From Inhella proteolytica (lineage in GTDB: Bacteria; Pseudomonadota; Gammaproteobacteria; Burkholderiales; Burkholderiaceae_C), in contig NZ_JAEDAK010000016.1 of NCBI RefSeq assembly GCF_016093275.1, forward strand, positions 48,842 to 112,841: 64,000 nt of DNA. Direction: 5' to 3'. The translations under genes and the position numbers were made by a program. The notes below the pieces were generated by a model. The model searched no databases. It had not been told where the DNA came from and worked only from the letters and a program-made list of their open reading frames with translations. Of the stretch, positions 38,258 to 47,106 are shown one piece after another. Every line of letters begins with the position of its first letter. Position 1 is the first letter of the stretch.

Positions 38258-39151
38258 TCAGTTCCAGTCGGGAATCACCGACTTCGGGCGTCGCATCTGC
38301 GCGCGCAGCAGTGCGCCGGGCTCCAGCTTCAGGTTCACGTTGCGCGGCGGAATCGGCTGCATGAACCAGCGCTCGTACATCTTCTGGTACTCGCCCGACT
38401 GGAAGATGCGCTCCAGCTCCTTGTTCACGGCGCGCTGGAAGTCGGCGTCGCCCTTCTTGAACATCAGCGCATAAGGCTCGACGCTGAGCTGCTCGCCCAC
38501 GATCTCCCAGGCGCGCGGGTTGCGGTCGGAGGCGCGCATGCCCACCAGCAGCACGTTTTCCAGCGCCCAGGCATCGGCCTTGCCGTTGTTCAGATGGCGG
38601 AAGGATTCGGCGAAGTCCGCGCCCTCGATGACGTTGAACTTCAGGTCCTTGGTGAGCTTGTGGCGGGCCAGCACGTCGCGCGCGCTGGTGCCGGCGGTGA
38701 CGGTGACGCTGCGCTTGGCGATGTCCTTCCAGTCCTTCACACCGGCATTCACGCGCGTCATCAGTTGCACGCCGGCATAGAAGTGGTGGTGGCTGAAGCT
38801 CACCTCTTCGCGGCGCTGCCGCGTGTCGGTGGTGCTGCTGCACTCGATGTCGGCCTTGCCCTGCTGGATCGCGTGGATGGCCTCGGCGGCTGGCACGGCC
38901 ACGTAGCGGATGCGCAGGTCGTGCAGGTTCAGGTCGCGCTTCAGGCCCTGGGCGATTTCCTTGCACAGGTCGATGGCCAGGCCGACCGGTTCCTTCTGGC
39001 CCGGCAGCACGTAGGAGAAGGGCATCGCACCGTCACGGTAGGCCACCGTCAAGGTGCTGCTGCGCTCGATGCGGCCGAGAGTCTGTGCCTGGGCTCCCAG
39101 GCTCGCGGCGGCCAGCATGGCAAGGACGACCAGATGGGGAAGGCGTTGCAT
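38258..39151 (-). CDS. Amino-acid ABC transporter binding protein (GltI-like)
   Basis: A 297-residue periplasmic binding protein of SBP family 3. The signal peptide (MQRLPHLVVLAMLAAASLGAQA, first 8 and last 4 residues visible as the charged start and AQA cleavage site) is followed by LTVAYRDGAMPFSYV, GLAIDLCKEIA, DIECSSTTDTRQRR and GADFAESFRHLNNGKADAW, resembling glutamate/aspartate-binding GltI. No permease or ATPase genes are adjacent, so it is an orphan here. ATG 39151 was chosen because it opens the signal peptide. Confidence 0.82.
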   Translation of the reverse strand: MQRLPHLVVLAMLAAASLGAQAQTLGRIERSSTLTVAYRDGAMPFSYVLPGQKEPVGLAIDLCKEIAQGLKRDLNLHDLRIRYVAVPAAEAIHAIQQGKADIECSSTTDTRQRREEVSFSHHHFYAGVQLMTRVNAGVKDWKDIAKRSVTVTAGTSARDVLARHKLTKDLKFNVIEGADFAESFRHLNNGKADAWALENVLLVGMRASDRNPRAWEIVGEQLSVEPYALMFKKGDADFQRAVNKELERIFQSGEYQKMYERWFMQPIPPRNVNLKLEPGALLRAQMRRPKSVIPDWN

Positions 39152-39308
39152 GCGATCGATCTCCAGGGCCCACCAAGGGGCCATTGCGCGGCGAATGTAG
39201 CGGTTGCTCACAGCTTGTTTCAGTGCGGGCGGGCGCAGGGAAACCCGTAGCGCGTGGCATGCCGAGTGGCCCGGCGTGAGGTATTGCCTTCCCTCGCACG
39301 CGTGCCTG

Positions 39309-40553
39309 TCAGGCCGTGCCGCTCAGCGAGCCCGAGTGATCGACCCGGCTCTCCAGCAGGCTGAGGATCTCGTCCAGGTGCAGCAGCGCCCGCTCGGTCG
39401 GGGTGTGGCTGGGGGTGTCCCAGACGTCCACCAGCACCCGCGTCGGGTCGAGCAGGCGGTCCTCGCGCAGGCTCAGGTGGTGGCGTGCCAGCACGGGCTT
39501 GAGCTTGGGCGCGCGGCGCAGCAGATCGGCGCGGGTGGCCTGGTACGCGTGCTCGGCCAACTCGCGGCGGTGGCGGTAGCTGAAGGTGTTGGCCAGGAAG
39601 AGCTCGGCGTCGCGGTGGTCGGGCTCGAAGAACACGATGTCGGTGTTCGGGTGGCTCTTGGAGTAGGCCTTCATGCCCAGCTCAAGGCGCGAGTGGATGA
39701 GCGAGCGCAGCATCTGGCTCAGCACCACCGGCATGCCGCCGTCCACCAGCTTGGGGATGCGCGGCTTGGCGCGCAGGTGGCGGTCGTCGGCACTCACCTC
39801 GTAAGGCACCAGCGGGTTGAGCATGAACATCAGGTCGATGCCCTGATCCAGCAGCAGGCTGCCGTGCATGGTCTTCTTGAGCGCACCGTCCACCAGGTGG
39901 CGGCCGTCGATCTCCACCGGCGGGTACAGGCCGGGCAGCGCGGCGCTGGCCTGCACCGCGCGGCTGATGGGCACGTGGTCCCAGCCCGGGCGGCCGAAGG
40001 CGATGGTCTCGCCCGAGTCCAGGTCGGTGGCCACCAGCAGCAGGCGCTTCTTCAGCCCGCGGAAGTCGTCGCTGCGGCCGGGCAGGCTGAACATGGCTTT
40101 GAGCTGGGCGGCCAGCGCGTCGCTGTTCAGCAAGCCGGTGGGCAGGGCGCGGCCCAGCAGCTCCAGCGCGCCCAGCAGCGAGCGGCGCTCCACCAGCACG
40201 CGCCAGAAGGCTTCGCCCACCAGCTGCGGCAAGCGCTTGATGCGCTCGGCGTACTCGTTCCAGTGCGGGTGCAGCAGCACCGCGGGGTCGAAATGGTCGG
40301 GTGGGGCCGAGCTGTTCTCGATGAAGCCGGCGCACAACTCGCGCGGCGTCAGGCCATTGGCCAGGCAGGCGGCAATGATGCCGCCGGCGCTGACGCCGAT
40401 GAAGCCGGTGCAGTCGCTGAAGTCCAGGCCTTCGATCGACTCCTCGAGCGCACACAGGGCGCCGACCTCGTAGATCGCGCCCAGCGGCCCGCCGCCGGCC
40501 AGGGCCAGGCCGATGCGGGGCTTGTGGGCGGTCGTAGGACGCTTGGCGTTCAT
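39309..40553 (-). CDS. Patatin-like phospholipase
   Basis: A 414-residue hydrolase with all patatin hallmarks: oxyanion glycine loop LALAGGGPLGAIYE, nucleophile elbow GVSAGG and catalytic Asp in HLVDGALKK. No signal peptide is seen, so it is probably cytoplasmic or membrane-associated. The C-terminal 150 residues extend past the patatin core. Its neighbours are the phasin and the fatty acyl reductase, so a role in storage or membrane lipid turnover is a reasonable guess but not shown. Confidence 0.88.
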   Translation of the reverse strand: MNAKRPTTAHKPRIGLALAGGGPLGAIYEVGALCALEESIEGLDFSDCTGFIGVSAGGIIAACLANGLTPRELCAGFIENSSAPPDHFDPAVLLHPHWNEYAERIKRLPQLVGEAFWRVLVERRSLLGALELLGRALPTGLLNSDALAAQLKAMFSLPGRSDDFRGLKKRLLLVATDLDSGETIAFGRPGWDHVPISRAVQASAALPGLYPPVEIDGRHLVDGALKKTMHGSLLLDQGIDLMFMLNPLVPYEVSADDRHLRAKPRIPKLVDGGMPVVLSQMLRSLIHSRLELGMKAYSKSHPNTDIVFFEPDHRDAELFLANTFSYRHRRELAEHAYQATRADLLRRAPKLKPVLARHHLSLREDRLLDPTRVLVDVWDTPSHTPTERALLHLDEILSLLESRVDHSGSLSGTA

Positions 40554-40635
40554 GCGGGGGCGGACTGTAGGCAGCGGCAGCGGGGCTGCGGGCTCGGGCT
40601 TACCCCGGCAGATGGGGGGCGAGGCCGGAAAGACA

Positions 40636-40676
40636 ACGCCGTGAACCCGGGCGTGCAGCGACGGAGTTCACGGCGT
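40636..40676 (-). terminator. Terminator-like hairpin after the phasin gene
   Basis: ACGCCGTGAAC (40636-40646) and GTTCACGGCGT (40666-40676) form a perfect 11-bp stem with a 19-base loop. On the minus strand TGTCTTTCC follows. It is 38 bases past the phasin stop. Confidence 0.6.
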
Positions 40677-40713
40677 CTGAGGCGTCCAGGCGCGGCATCA
40701 CGCCGCGCTGGGA

Positions 40714-41412
40714 TCAGGCCTGAGCGGCTTCAGCGGCCGGAGCGGCCACGGGCGCGGCGGGCTTGGCGGCAGCCTTGCGGGGCGCGGCGGCGCGCTTGGC
40801 CGGGGCCTTGGGCTCAGCAGCCTTCTTGGCCACAGGCTTGGCGGCCGGCTTGGCAGCGGCCTTCTTGGCCACCGGCTTGGCGGCCGGCTTGGCAGCGGCT
40901 TTCTTGGCCACCGGCTTGGCGGCTGCCTTCGGCTCGGCCTTCTTGGCCGGCTTGCTGGCCTTCTTGCTCGGGGCAAAGCCGACGGCGGCCGACAGCGCGT
41001 CGATGCGGGCGATCAGCGAGCCGATGTCCTTGCCGCTGGGCACGCCCAGGCTCTTCAGGGCGCGGGCGACGCGCTCTTCGAAGATCGACTCCAGCTTGTC
41101 CCACTGCTGGCCGGCCTTGGAGCCGACTTCATTGGCCATGCCGGTCATCTTGCTGGCCACGGCACCGAACTTCTGCTCGGCCAGGTTCTGGGTTTTCTTT
41201 TGCAGGTTCATGCCTTCCTTCACCAGGGCATCGAACACCTTGCCGCCTTCGCCTTGCGTCTTGCTGAAGGCAGCCAGGCCGGCGGCCCAAATCTGCTGGG
41301 CGGAGTCGCGCACGTTCTGGGCGATCTGACCGTCGAGCAGGTGGGCGGGGTTGAAGCCATTGGCCGCGGGCGCGGCCTTCTTGCCGGCCATCTTCTGCAG
41401 TTTCTTGACCAT
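40714..41412 (-). CDS. PhaF-like phasin (PHA granule-associated protein)
   Basis: A 232-residue protein. The N-terminal half (about 15-130) is an amphipathic phasin helix region (IWAAGLAAFSKTQGEGG, KLESIFEERVARALKSLGV) that would coat polyhydroxyalkanoate granules. The C-terminal 90 residues are a histone H1-like Lys/Ala/Pro tail with repeats of KPVAKKAAAKPAA, expected to bind DNA and spread granules at division. AGGAGA precedes the ATG at 41412. No pha synthase is in the window. Confidence 0.88.
   Translation of the reverse strand: MVKKLQKMAGKKAAPAANGFNPAHLLDGQIAQNVRDSAQQIWAAGLAAFSKTQGEGGKVFDALVKEGMNLQKKTQNLAEQKFGAVASKMTGMANEVGSKAGQQWDKLESIFEERVARALKSLGVPSGKDIGSLIARIDALSAAVGFAPSKKASKPAKKAEPKAAAKPVAKKAAAKPAAKPVAKKAAAKPAAKPVAKKAAEPKAPAKRAAAPRKAAAKPAAPVAAPAAEAAQA
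40822..40924 (-). repeat. 39-bp in-frame tandem repeat in the phasin gene
   Basis: Two almost identical 39-base units (40822-40860 and 40861-40899) plus a partial third encode the 13-residue KPVAKKAAAKPAA module of the DNA-binding tail. Copy number may vary between strains. Confidence 0.8.
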
Positions 41413-41678
41413 GTGTATCTCCTGGCAGGGTGTGGGTAGAACGCCGCAGGCACCCTGCGACGGTGGAGTCACTATAGGTGGCACCCCTCTGCGCGGCGAG
41501 CAGCTTTCCTAGTGTGTGCCCTCTATGAGAAGGCGGGGTTTGGAGCCCTTGCGCGCGGCGCTCTTGCCGCGCTTGGGCTCGGGTTAGTGCGGCTCTGCGG
41601 GCCGGTGGGGCTGCAGAAGAATCGACCAAGCCCATCCCGAGAACCCCAGCGCAGCACCGCCCCCGTCAGGAGAACCGC

Positions 41679-43682
41679 ATGCAGTATTTCGTCACCGGCG
41701 CCACCGGCTTCATCGGCAAACGGCTCGTCAAGAAGCTGCTGGCGCGCAAGGGCAGCACGGTCTACGTCCTGATGCGTGAAGCCAGCCGCGACAAGTTGCC
41801 CAAGCTGCAGGAGTTCTGGGGCGCGAGCAAGGCGCGCGTGGTGCCGGTGTGGGGCGACTTGACGAGCAAGAAGCTGGGCGTGGCTGCCGATCAGATCAAG
41901 GCGCTCAAGGGCCAGATCGATCACGCCTACCACCTGGCCGCCATCTACGACATGGAGGCCGACGAGGAGTCGCAGGTCAAGGTCAACATCGACGGCACGC
42001 GCCACTTCGTCGAGCTCTGCCAGGCCATCGATGCCGGCCATGTGCACCACGTCTCCTCGATCGCCGCCGCCGGCCTCTACGAGGGCGTGTTCCGCGAGGA
42101 CATGTTCGACGAGGCCGAAGGCCTGGACCATCCTTACTTCTTGACCAAGCATGAGTCCGAGAAGATCGTGCGCAAGTCCTGCAAGAAGCCGTGGACCGTG
42201 TACCGGCCCGCGATGGTGGTGGGGGACTCGCAGACCGGCGAGATGGACAAGATCGACGGCCCCTACTACTTCTTCAAGCCGATCCAGCGCCTGCGCCAGA
42301 TCCTGCCGCCCTGGTTCCCCGCCGTCGGCTTGGAGGGCGGCCGCGTCAACATCGTGCCGGTGGACTTTGTCGTCAACGCACTCGACCACATCAGCCACCA
42401 GGTCGAGGAGGGTGGCGGCTGCTACCACCTGGTGGACCCCAAGGGGTACCGCGTCGGCGATGTGCTCGACATCTTCAGCCGCGCCGCCCATGCGCCCAAG
42501 ATGAACCTGTTCATCAATGCCGCGCTGTTCGGCTTCATTCCCAAGAGCGTGAAGAAGGGAATGATGGCGTTGGCGCCGGTGCGGCGTGTCAAGAACGCGG
42601 TGATGAAGGACCTTGGCGTGCCCGAGGACATGCTGCAGTTCATCAATTACCCCACGCGCTTCGACTGTCGCGAGACCCTGGCCGCGCTGAAGGGCAGCGG
42701 CATCGAATGCCCGAACCTGCACGACTACGCCTGGCGCATCTGGGATTACTGGGAGCGCCACCTCGACCCCGATCTGCACATCGACCGCAGCCTGCGCGGC
42801 GCCTGTGGCGGCAAGGTCGTGCTGGTGACGGGTGGCAGCTCAGGGATTGGCCTGGCGGCGGCCAAGAAGTTCGCCGAGGCTGGCGCCATCACGGTGATTT
42901 GCGCGCGCGACCCGGTCAAGCTCGACGAAGCCGTGGCCGAGATCAAGGAGCATGCCGGCGCAGACGCCCAGGTGTTCGCGCGCAGCGCCGACATCGCCGA
43001 CATGGAGAGCTGTGCCGAGTTGGTGGCCTGGCTGGAGAGCGAGTTCGGCGGCGTGGACTTCCTCATCAACAACGCCGGCCGCTCGATCCGCCGCGCCATC
43101 GAGAACAGCTACGACCGCTTCCACGACTTCGAGCGCACCATGCAGCTGAACTACTTCGGCTGCCTGCGCGTCACCCTGGGCTTGCTGCCGGGCATGGTGA
43201 AGAAGCGCAAGGGCCATGTGGTCAACATCAGCTCCATCGGCGTGCTCACCAACGCGCCGCGCTTCTCGGCCTATGTGGCCAGCAAGGCCGCGCTGGATGC
43301 CTGGACGCGCTGCGCCGCGAGCGAGTACGCCGACCAGGGCGTGACCTTCACCACCATCAACATGCCGCTGGTGCGCACGCCCATGATTGCGCCCACCAAG
43401 ATCTACAACAACGTGCCCACGCTCAGCCCCGAGGAAGCGGCCGACATGGTGGCGCAGGCCTGCATCGCCAAGCCGGTGCGCATCGCCACGCGCCTGGGCA
43501 AGACGGGCGAGCTGCTGCACGCCTTTGCGCCGCGCGTGGCGCAGATCGTCATGAACACCAGCTTCCGCATGTTCCCGGACAGCGAGGCGGCCAAGGGCGA
43601 TGCAGTGGGCAAGCTGGGCAAGCCGCAGCTCTCGCCCGAGGCCATCGCCATGCAGCAGATGATGCGCGGCATCCACTTCTGA
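41679..43682 (+). CDS. Two-domain fatty acyl-CoA/ACP reductase (SDR fusion)
   Basis: A 667-residue fusion of two short-chain dehydrogenase domains. Domain 1 (about 1-365) has VTGATGFIGKRL and the YFLTK catalytic Tyr-Lys pair; domain 2 (about 378-640) has VLVTGGSSGIG, NNAGRS, NISSIG and YVASK. Order, size and shared blocks (FREDMFDEAEGLDHPYF, INYPTRFDCRET) match the bacterial reductases that turn fatty acyl-CoA into fatty alcohols, as known from Marinobacter. AGGAG lies 7 bases before the ATG. Next to a phasin and a patatin it suggests fatty alcohol or wax ester metabolism. Confidence 0.85.
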   Translation: MQYFVTGATGFIGKRLVKKLLARKGSTVYVLMREASRDKLPKLQEFWGASKARVVPVWGDLTSKKLGVAADQIKALKGQIDHAYHLAAIYDMEADEESQVKVNIDGTRHFVELCQAIDAGHVHHVSSIAAAGLYEGVFREDMFDEAEGLDHPYFLTKHESEKIVRKSCKKPWTVYRPAMVVGDSQTGEMDKIDGPYYFFKPIQRLRQILPPWFPAVGLEGGRVNIVPVDFVVNALDHISHQVEEGGGCYHLVDPKGYRVGDVLDIFSRAAHAPKMNLFINAALFGFIPKSVKKGMMALAPVRRVKNAVMKDLGVPEDMLQFINYPTRFDCRETLAALKGSGIECPNLHDYAWRIWDYWERHLDPDLHIDRSLRGACGGKVVLVTGGSSGIGLAAAKKFAEAGAITVICARDPVKLDEAVAEIKEHAGADAQVFARSADIADMESCAELVAWLESEFGGVDFLINNAGRSIRRAIENSYDRFHDFERTMQLNYFGCLRVTLGLLPGMVKKRKGHVVNISSIGVLTNAPRFSAYVASKAALDAWTRCAASEYADQGVTFTTINMPLVRTPMIAPTKIYNNVPTLSPEEAADMVAQACIAKPVRIATRLGKTGELLHAFAPRVAQIVMNTSFRMFPDSEAAKGDAVGKLGKPQLSPEAIAMQQMMRGIHF

Positions 43683-43692
43683 GCAGCCGGTG

Positions 43693-44559
43693 ATGCGGCG
43701 CCGTGACTGCCTGAGCCTGTGCGCGGCGTCCCTGCAGTCGGCCACGGCCGCCGGGGCCGGAGCGGGTGCGGCGCGGCCGCGCGTGCGCTTTCCGCGCCCG
43801 CAGCGCCAATTCGAGCTGCGCCGCTGGTACCCGCTGGCCTTGCTGGAGCAGGCGCTGCAGCGCAGCGGCTGGGAGGTCGAGCTGCAGCCCAGCGAACAGG
43901 TGATGGTGCAAAGCCGCGCCCTGCGCGAACTGCAGGAGCCCGACGGTGCGGTGGATGTGGCTTGGTCCGTCACCAGCGCGGCACGCGAGCAGGCGCTGCG
44001 GCCCATCCGCATTCCCATCTACCGCGGCCTGTTCGGCTGGCGCGTGCTGCTGGTGCCGCAGAGCCGGCGCGATGCCCTGCGCGCCGTGCAGGACCTGGAG
44101 GGCCTGCGTGCGCTGACCCTGCTGCAGGGGCATGACTGGCCGGACACTGAGATCCTGCGCGCGAACGGCCTGCGGGTGCTGACCACGGCCCGCTACGACC
44201 AGCTCTTCGCCATGCTGGCGCGCGGCCGCGCCGACGCCTTTCCGCGCGGGGTGACCGAGGTCGAGTACGAGCTCGCGCGCGAGAGTCAGACCGTGGCGCT
44301 GGAGCCGCACCTGCTGCTGCACTACCCCGCGGCGGAGTACTTCTTCGTCAGCACGCAGCGGCCCGATCTGGCCGAAGCCCTGGAACAGGGCCTGCTGCGC
44401 ATGGTGGAGCAGGGCGACTTGGATCGCCTGCTGCAGCGCCACCATGGCGCGGCGCTGAAGGCCCTGCATCTGGGGGAGCGGCGGCGCATTGCCTTGCACA
44501 ACCCATTGCTGCCCAGCGCCACGCCGCTGGCGGACGAGCGCCTGTGGTGGCGGCCCTGA
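43693..44559 (+). CDS. Periplasmic binding-protein-like protein, tandem paralogue 1
   Basis: A 288-residue protein starting MRRRDCLSLCAASL, a basic then Ala-rich export signal. The mature part shares with the next gene the order RFPRPQRQFELRRWYPL, QSRALRELQEPDGAVDVAWS, IPIYRGLFGWRVLL, LLQGHDWPDTEIL and a C-terminal IALHNPLLP. This is a type 2 periplasmic binding fold, but no transporter genes accompany it. The GTG three bases earlier is an alternative start. It ends 16 bases inside the second paralogue. Confidence 0.75.
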   Translation: MRRRDCLSLCAASLQSATAAGAGAGAARPRVRFPRPQRQFELRRWYPLALLEQALQRSGWEVELQPSEQVMVQSRALRELQEPDGAVDVAWSVTSAAREQALRPIRIPIYRGLFGWRVLLVPQSRRDALRAVQDLEGLRALTLLQGHDWPDTEILRANGLRVLTTARYDQLFAMLARGRADAFPRGVTEVEYELARESQTVALEPHLLLHYPAAEYFFVSTQRPDLAEALEQGLLRMVEQGDLDRLLQRHHGAALKALHLGERRRIALHNPLLPSATPLADERLWWRP

Positions 44560-45419
44560 CGACGCGGCGCAGCGGCCTGCTGTGGGCCTGCGCCGGTGCC
44601 GGCGCGGCGCTCTGGCCGGGGCGGGCGCGGGCGCAGGTGCTGCGCGCCCGCATTCCACGCCCGCCACGCGATGTGGATCTGGAGCGCTTCTACCCCCTGC
44701 GCCTGCTGCGGGCGGTGCTGGCCGCCTCGGGCCGGCCACACCAGATCGAGCTGACGGCGCAGCCCATCATCCAGGCACGCGCGCTGCGTGAACTGGAGAG
44801 CGACAGCGGCGTCATCGACCTGGTCTGGAGCATGGCCAGCCAGGCGCGCGAGCAGCGCCTGCGCGCCGTGCCCGTGCCGATCTACGGCGGGCTCTACGGC
44901 TGGCGCCTGCTGCTCATCCGCAAGGGCGAGGCAGCCCGCTTCGCCGGCCTGCGCACGCTGGACGATCTGCGCCGCCTGCGCTTCGTGCAGGGCAGCGATT
45001 GGCCGGACCGCCAGGTGCTGGAGGCCAATGGCCTGCAGGTGGATGCCGTGCCCAGCTTCGAGGGCCTGTTCGCCCGCCTGGCCCAGGGCTCGGTGGATGC
45101 GTTCCCGCGCTCCGCACTGGAGATCTGGAGCGAGGCCCGGCAGCAGGCCGCGCGCTTCGAGGTCGAGCCCCTGCTGGCGCTGCGCTACCCCGCGCCGATG
45201 CTGTTCTTCGTGGCGCCCGGCAACGCCGCCCTGGCGCAGGCGCTGGAGGCGGGCCTGTTGCGCCTGCACGCGCGCGGCGAGCTGACGGCGCTGCTGACCG
45301 CGCTGCACGGCGACGAACTGCGGCGCGCGCGCCTGGCGCAGCGCCGCGTCATCGAGCTGCACAACCCCTTGCTGGGGGCGGACTACCGCGAGGACAAGCG
45401 CTTCCTCTATCGGCCCTGA
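44544..45419 (+). CDS. Periplasmic binding-protein-like protein, tandem paralogue 2
   Basis: A 291-residue protein with an export signal ending ARAQ and clear paralogy to the preceding gene: RIPRPPRDVDLERFYPL, QARALRELESDSGVIDLVWS, VPIYGGLYGWRLLLI, FVQGSDWPDRQVL, VIELHNPLLG. It begins at a GTG (44544) inside the first gene, with no obvious ribosome site, consistent with coupling. The pair looks like a tandem duplication that has diverged. Ligand and partner are unknown. Confidence 0.75.
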   Translation: MVAALTTRRSGLLWACAGAGAALWPGRARAQVLRARIPRPPRDVDLERFYPLRLLRAVLAASGRPHQIELTAQPIIQARALRELESDSGVIDLVWSMASQAREQRLRAVPVPIYGGLYGWRLLLIRKGEAARFAGLRTLDDLRRLRFVQGSDWPDRQVLEANGLQVDAVPSFEGLFARLAQGSVDAFPRSALEIWSEARQQAARFEVEPLLALRYPAPMLFFVAPGNAALAQALEAGLLRLHARGELTALLTALHGDELRRARLAQRRVIELHNPLLGADYREDKRFLYRP

Positions 45420-45424
45420 TCCCT

Positions 45425-45631
45425 TCAGTAATGCGGCGGGCGCTCATCGCGCACGCTGCCGGGCGCGCTGGGCATTTCGCGCACCTGCTGGCGCAGTGCC
45501 AGCAGTTCGCGCTGCAGCGCGTCGATCTGCTGCTGCTGGCGCGCGATCACGTCGTTCAGCTGCTCCAGCAAGTCGTCGGTGAAGCTGGCCTTGATTTCCA
45601 GCTCGGTCAATCGGGCGTCGGTGTCGGGCAT
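45425..45631 (-). CDS. slyX: SlyX family protein
   Basis: A 68-residue, largely coiled-coil protein: RLTELEIKASFTDDLLEQLN and a second heptad stretch DVIARQQQQIDALQRELLAL, then a Pro-rich tail ending RPPHY. This is the SlyX pattern; function is not established. Its stop is 5 bases from the convergent binding-protein stop. Confidence 0.88.
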   Translation of the reverse strand: MPDTDARLTELEIKASFTDDLLEQLNDVIARQQQQIDALQRELLALRQQVREMPSAPGSVRDERPPHY

Positions 45632-45692
45632 GGGCGGGATTGTCCGGGGTCACTTGTGGCAGCGGCGCCGACCCTGCAGCATCGTGCCCCTC

Positions 45693-45953
45693 ATGGCCCG
45701 CATCCAGTTCACGCCGCAGCTGCGCCGCTTCACCGACACCCCGGTGCTGGACTGCGCCGCAGCCACGCTGGCCGAAGCCTTGGACGCCGCCTTTGCACTG
45801 AACCCGCGCCTGCGCGGCTATGTGCTCGACGATCAGGGCGCGCTGCGCCCCAATGTGGCGGTGTTCGTTGACGGACGGCGCAGCCAGGACATCTACCAAA
45901 CCCTGCGGCCCGACAGCCAGGTCCATGTGCTGCAGGCACTTTCCGGAGGTTGA
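45693..45953 (+). CDS. ThiS/MoaD-like ubiquitin-fold protein
   Basis: An 86-residue beta-grasp protein. It starts MARIQFTPQLRRF, has the hydrophobic pattern of MoaD/ThiS, and ends in Ser-Gly-Gly, the double glycine that is adenylated and thiocarboxylated in sulfur carriers. No E1-like or molybdopterin gene is near. Instead the next gene, a BNR-repeat protein, begins within a few bases, and the pair is probably co-translated. A role in sulfur transfer or conjugation is inferred from the C-terminus only. Confidence 0.8.
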   Translation: MARIQFTPQLRRFTDTPVLDCAAATLAEALDAAFALNPRLRGYVLDDQGALRPNVAVFVDGRRSQDIYQTLRPDSQVHVLQALSGG

Positions 45954-45955
45954 GC

Positions 45956-47038
45956 ATGAGCGATTCGCGCGCCTGGGTGGCCACCCGCAAGGGCCTCTTC
46001 GAACTGCAGCGCGAGGCCGGCGGCGCCTGGCGCATCGCGCGCCTGAGCTTCGTGGCCGAGCCCGTCAGCATGGTGCTGCCGCCCGATGCCAGCGGCTTCA
46101 TGCTGGCGGCGCTGAACCTCGGGCATTTCGGCGTCAAGCTGCATGCCAGTGACGACGCCGGCGCCAGCTGGCGCGAGGTGGCCTGCCCGACCTACCCCGA
46201 GCAGCCGGCGGAGCCCGAGCAGCCCTTCCCCTGGAAGCTCAACCTGATCTGGTGCCTGGAGCGCGCCGTCGACGGCAGCCTGTGGTGCGGCACCCTGCCC
46301 GGCGGCCTGTTCGTCTCGCGCGACCGGGGCCAGAGCTGGCAGTTGGTGGAGTCGCTTTGGAACCTGCCGCAGCGGCTGGAGTGGTTCGGCGGCGGCTACC
46401 CCGAGCCCGGCATCCACTCCATCTGCCCGCACCCGCAGGATGCGAACGACCTGCTCATCGGCATCAGCTGCGGCGGCGTGTGGCGCACGCGCGATGGCGG
46501 TGCCAGCTGGCGCGTGCACACCCAGGGCATGCGCGCCGACTTCATGCCACCCGAACGCGCGGAGGATCCCAACATCCAAGACCCACACCGCGTGCAGCGC
46601 TGCGCCGCCGCACCCGATGTGCTGTGGACCCAGCACCACTGCGGCATCTGGCGCAGCGCGGACCACGGCGCGCTCTGGCAGGAGCTCAAACCCGCGCCCT
46701 CCAGCTTCGGCTTCGCGGTGGCGGCGCACCCGAGCGACCCGCAGACCGCCTGGTTCGCCCCGGCCGTGAAGGACGAGCGCCGCATCCCGGTGGATGCCGC
46801 CCTGTGCGTCACCCGCACGCGCGATGGCGGCCAGAGCTTCGAGACCCTGCGCAGCGGGTTGCCCCAGCAGCATTGCTACGACCTGATCTACCGCCATGGC
46901 CTGGACGTGGGCGCGGACGGCCAGAGCCTGCTGATGGGCTCCACCACCGGCAGCCTGTGGGCCAGCGGTGATGGCGGCGACTCCTGGCAGACCGTGTCCA
47001 CGCATTTGCCCCCCATCTACGCCGTGCGGCACGGCTAG
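45956..47038 (+). CDS. BNR-repeat (sialidase-like beta-propeller) protein
   Basis: A 360-residue cytoplasmic protein, without a signal peptide. It contains several BNR/Asp-box motifs (SDDAGASWREV, SRDRGQSWQLV, TRDGGASWRVH, SADHGALWQEL, TRDGGQSFETL, SGDGGDSWQTV), one per propeller blade. True sialidase catalytic residues are not evident, so binding or scaffolding is more likely than hydrolysis. The gene follows the ThiS/MoaD-like gene; ATG 45956 is used, although a TTG at 45950 overlaps the upstream stop. Confidence 0.8.
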   Translation: MSDSRAWVATRKGLFELQREAGGAWRIARLSFVAEPVSMVLPPDASGFMLAALNLGHFGVKLHASDDAGASWREVACPTYPEQPAEPEQPFPWKLNLIWCLERAVDGSLWCGTLPGGLFVSRDRGQSWQLVESLWNLPQRLEWFGGGYPEPGIHSICPHPQDANDLLIGISCGGVWRTRDGGASWRVHTQGMRADFMPPERAEDPNIQDPHRVQRCAAAPDVLWTQHHCGIWRSADHGALWQELKPAPSSFGFAVAAHPSDPQTAWFAPAVKDERRIPVDAALCVTRTRDGGQSFETLRSGLPQQHCYDLIYRHGLDVGADGQSLLMGSTTGSLWASGDGGDSWQTVSTHLPPIYAVRHG

Positions 47039-47106
47039 CAGGAACAGGTCCGAAAGCGGCGCGGGCGAGGCCTAGAGTGCGCCGCTTCTCGAACCCCTGT
47101 CGCGCC

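Noticed and set aside
40822..40924. Tandem repeats as an independent regulatory repeat
   Set aside because: They are in frame and encode the phasin DNA-binding tail, so they are explained by the protein.
39204..41267. 687-codon plus-strand frame opposite patatin and phasin
   Set aside because: Antisense shadow; the C-terminal repeats are the reverse of the phasin Lys/Ala/Pro tail.
45956..47038. Secreted sialidase
   Set aside because: Asp-box repeats are present, but there is no signal peptide and no catalytic arginine triad could be identified.
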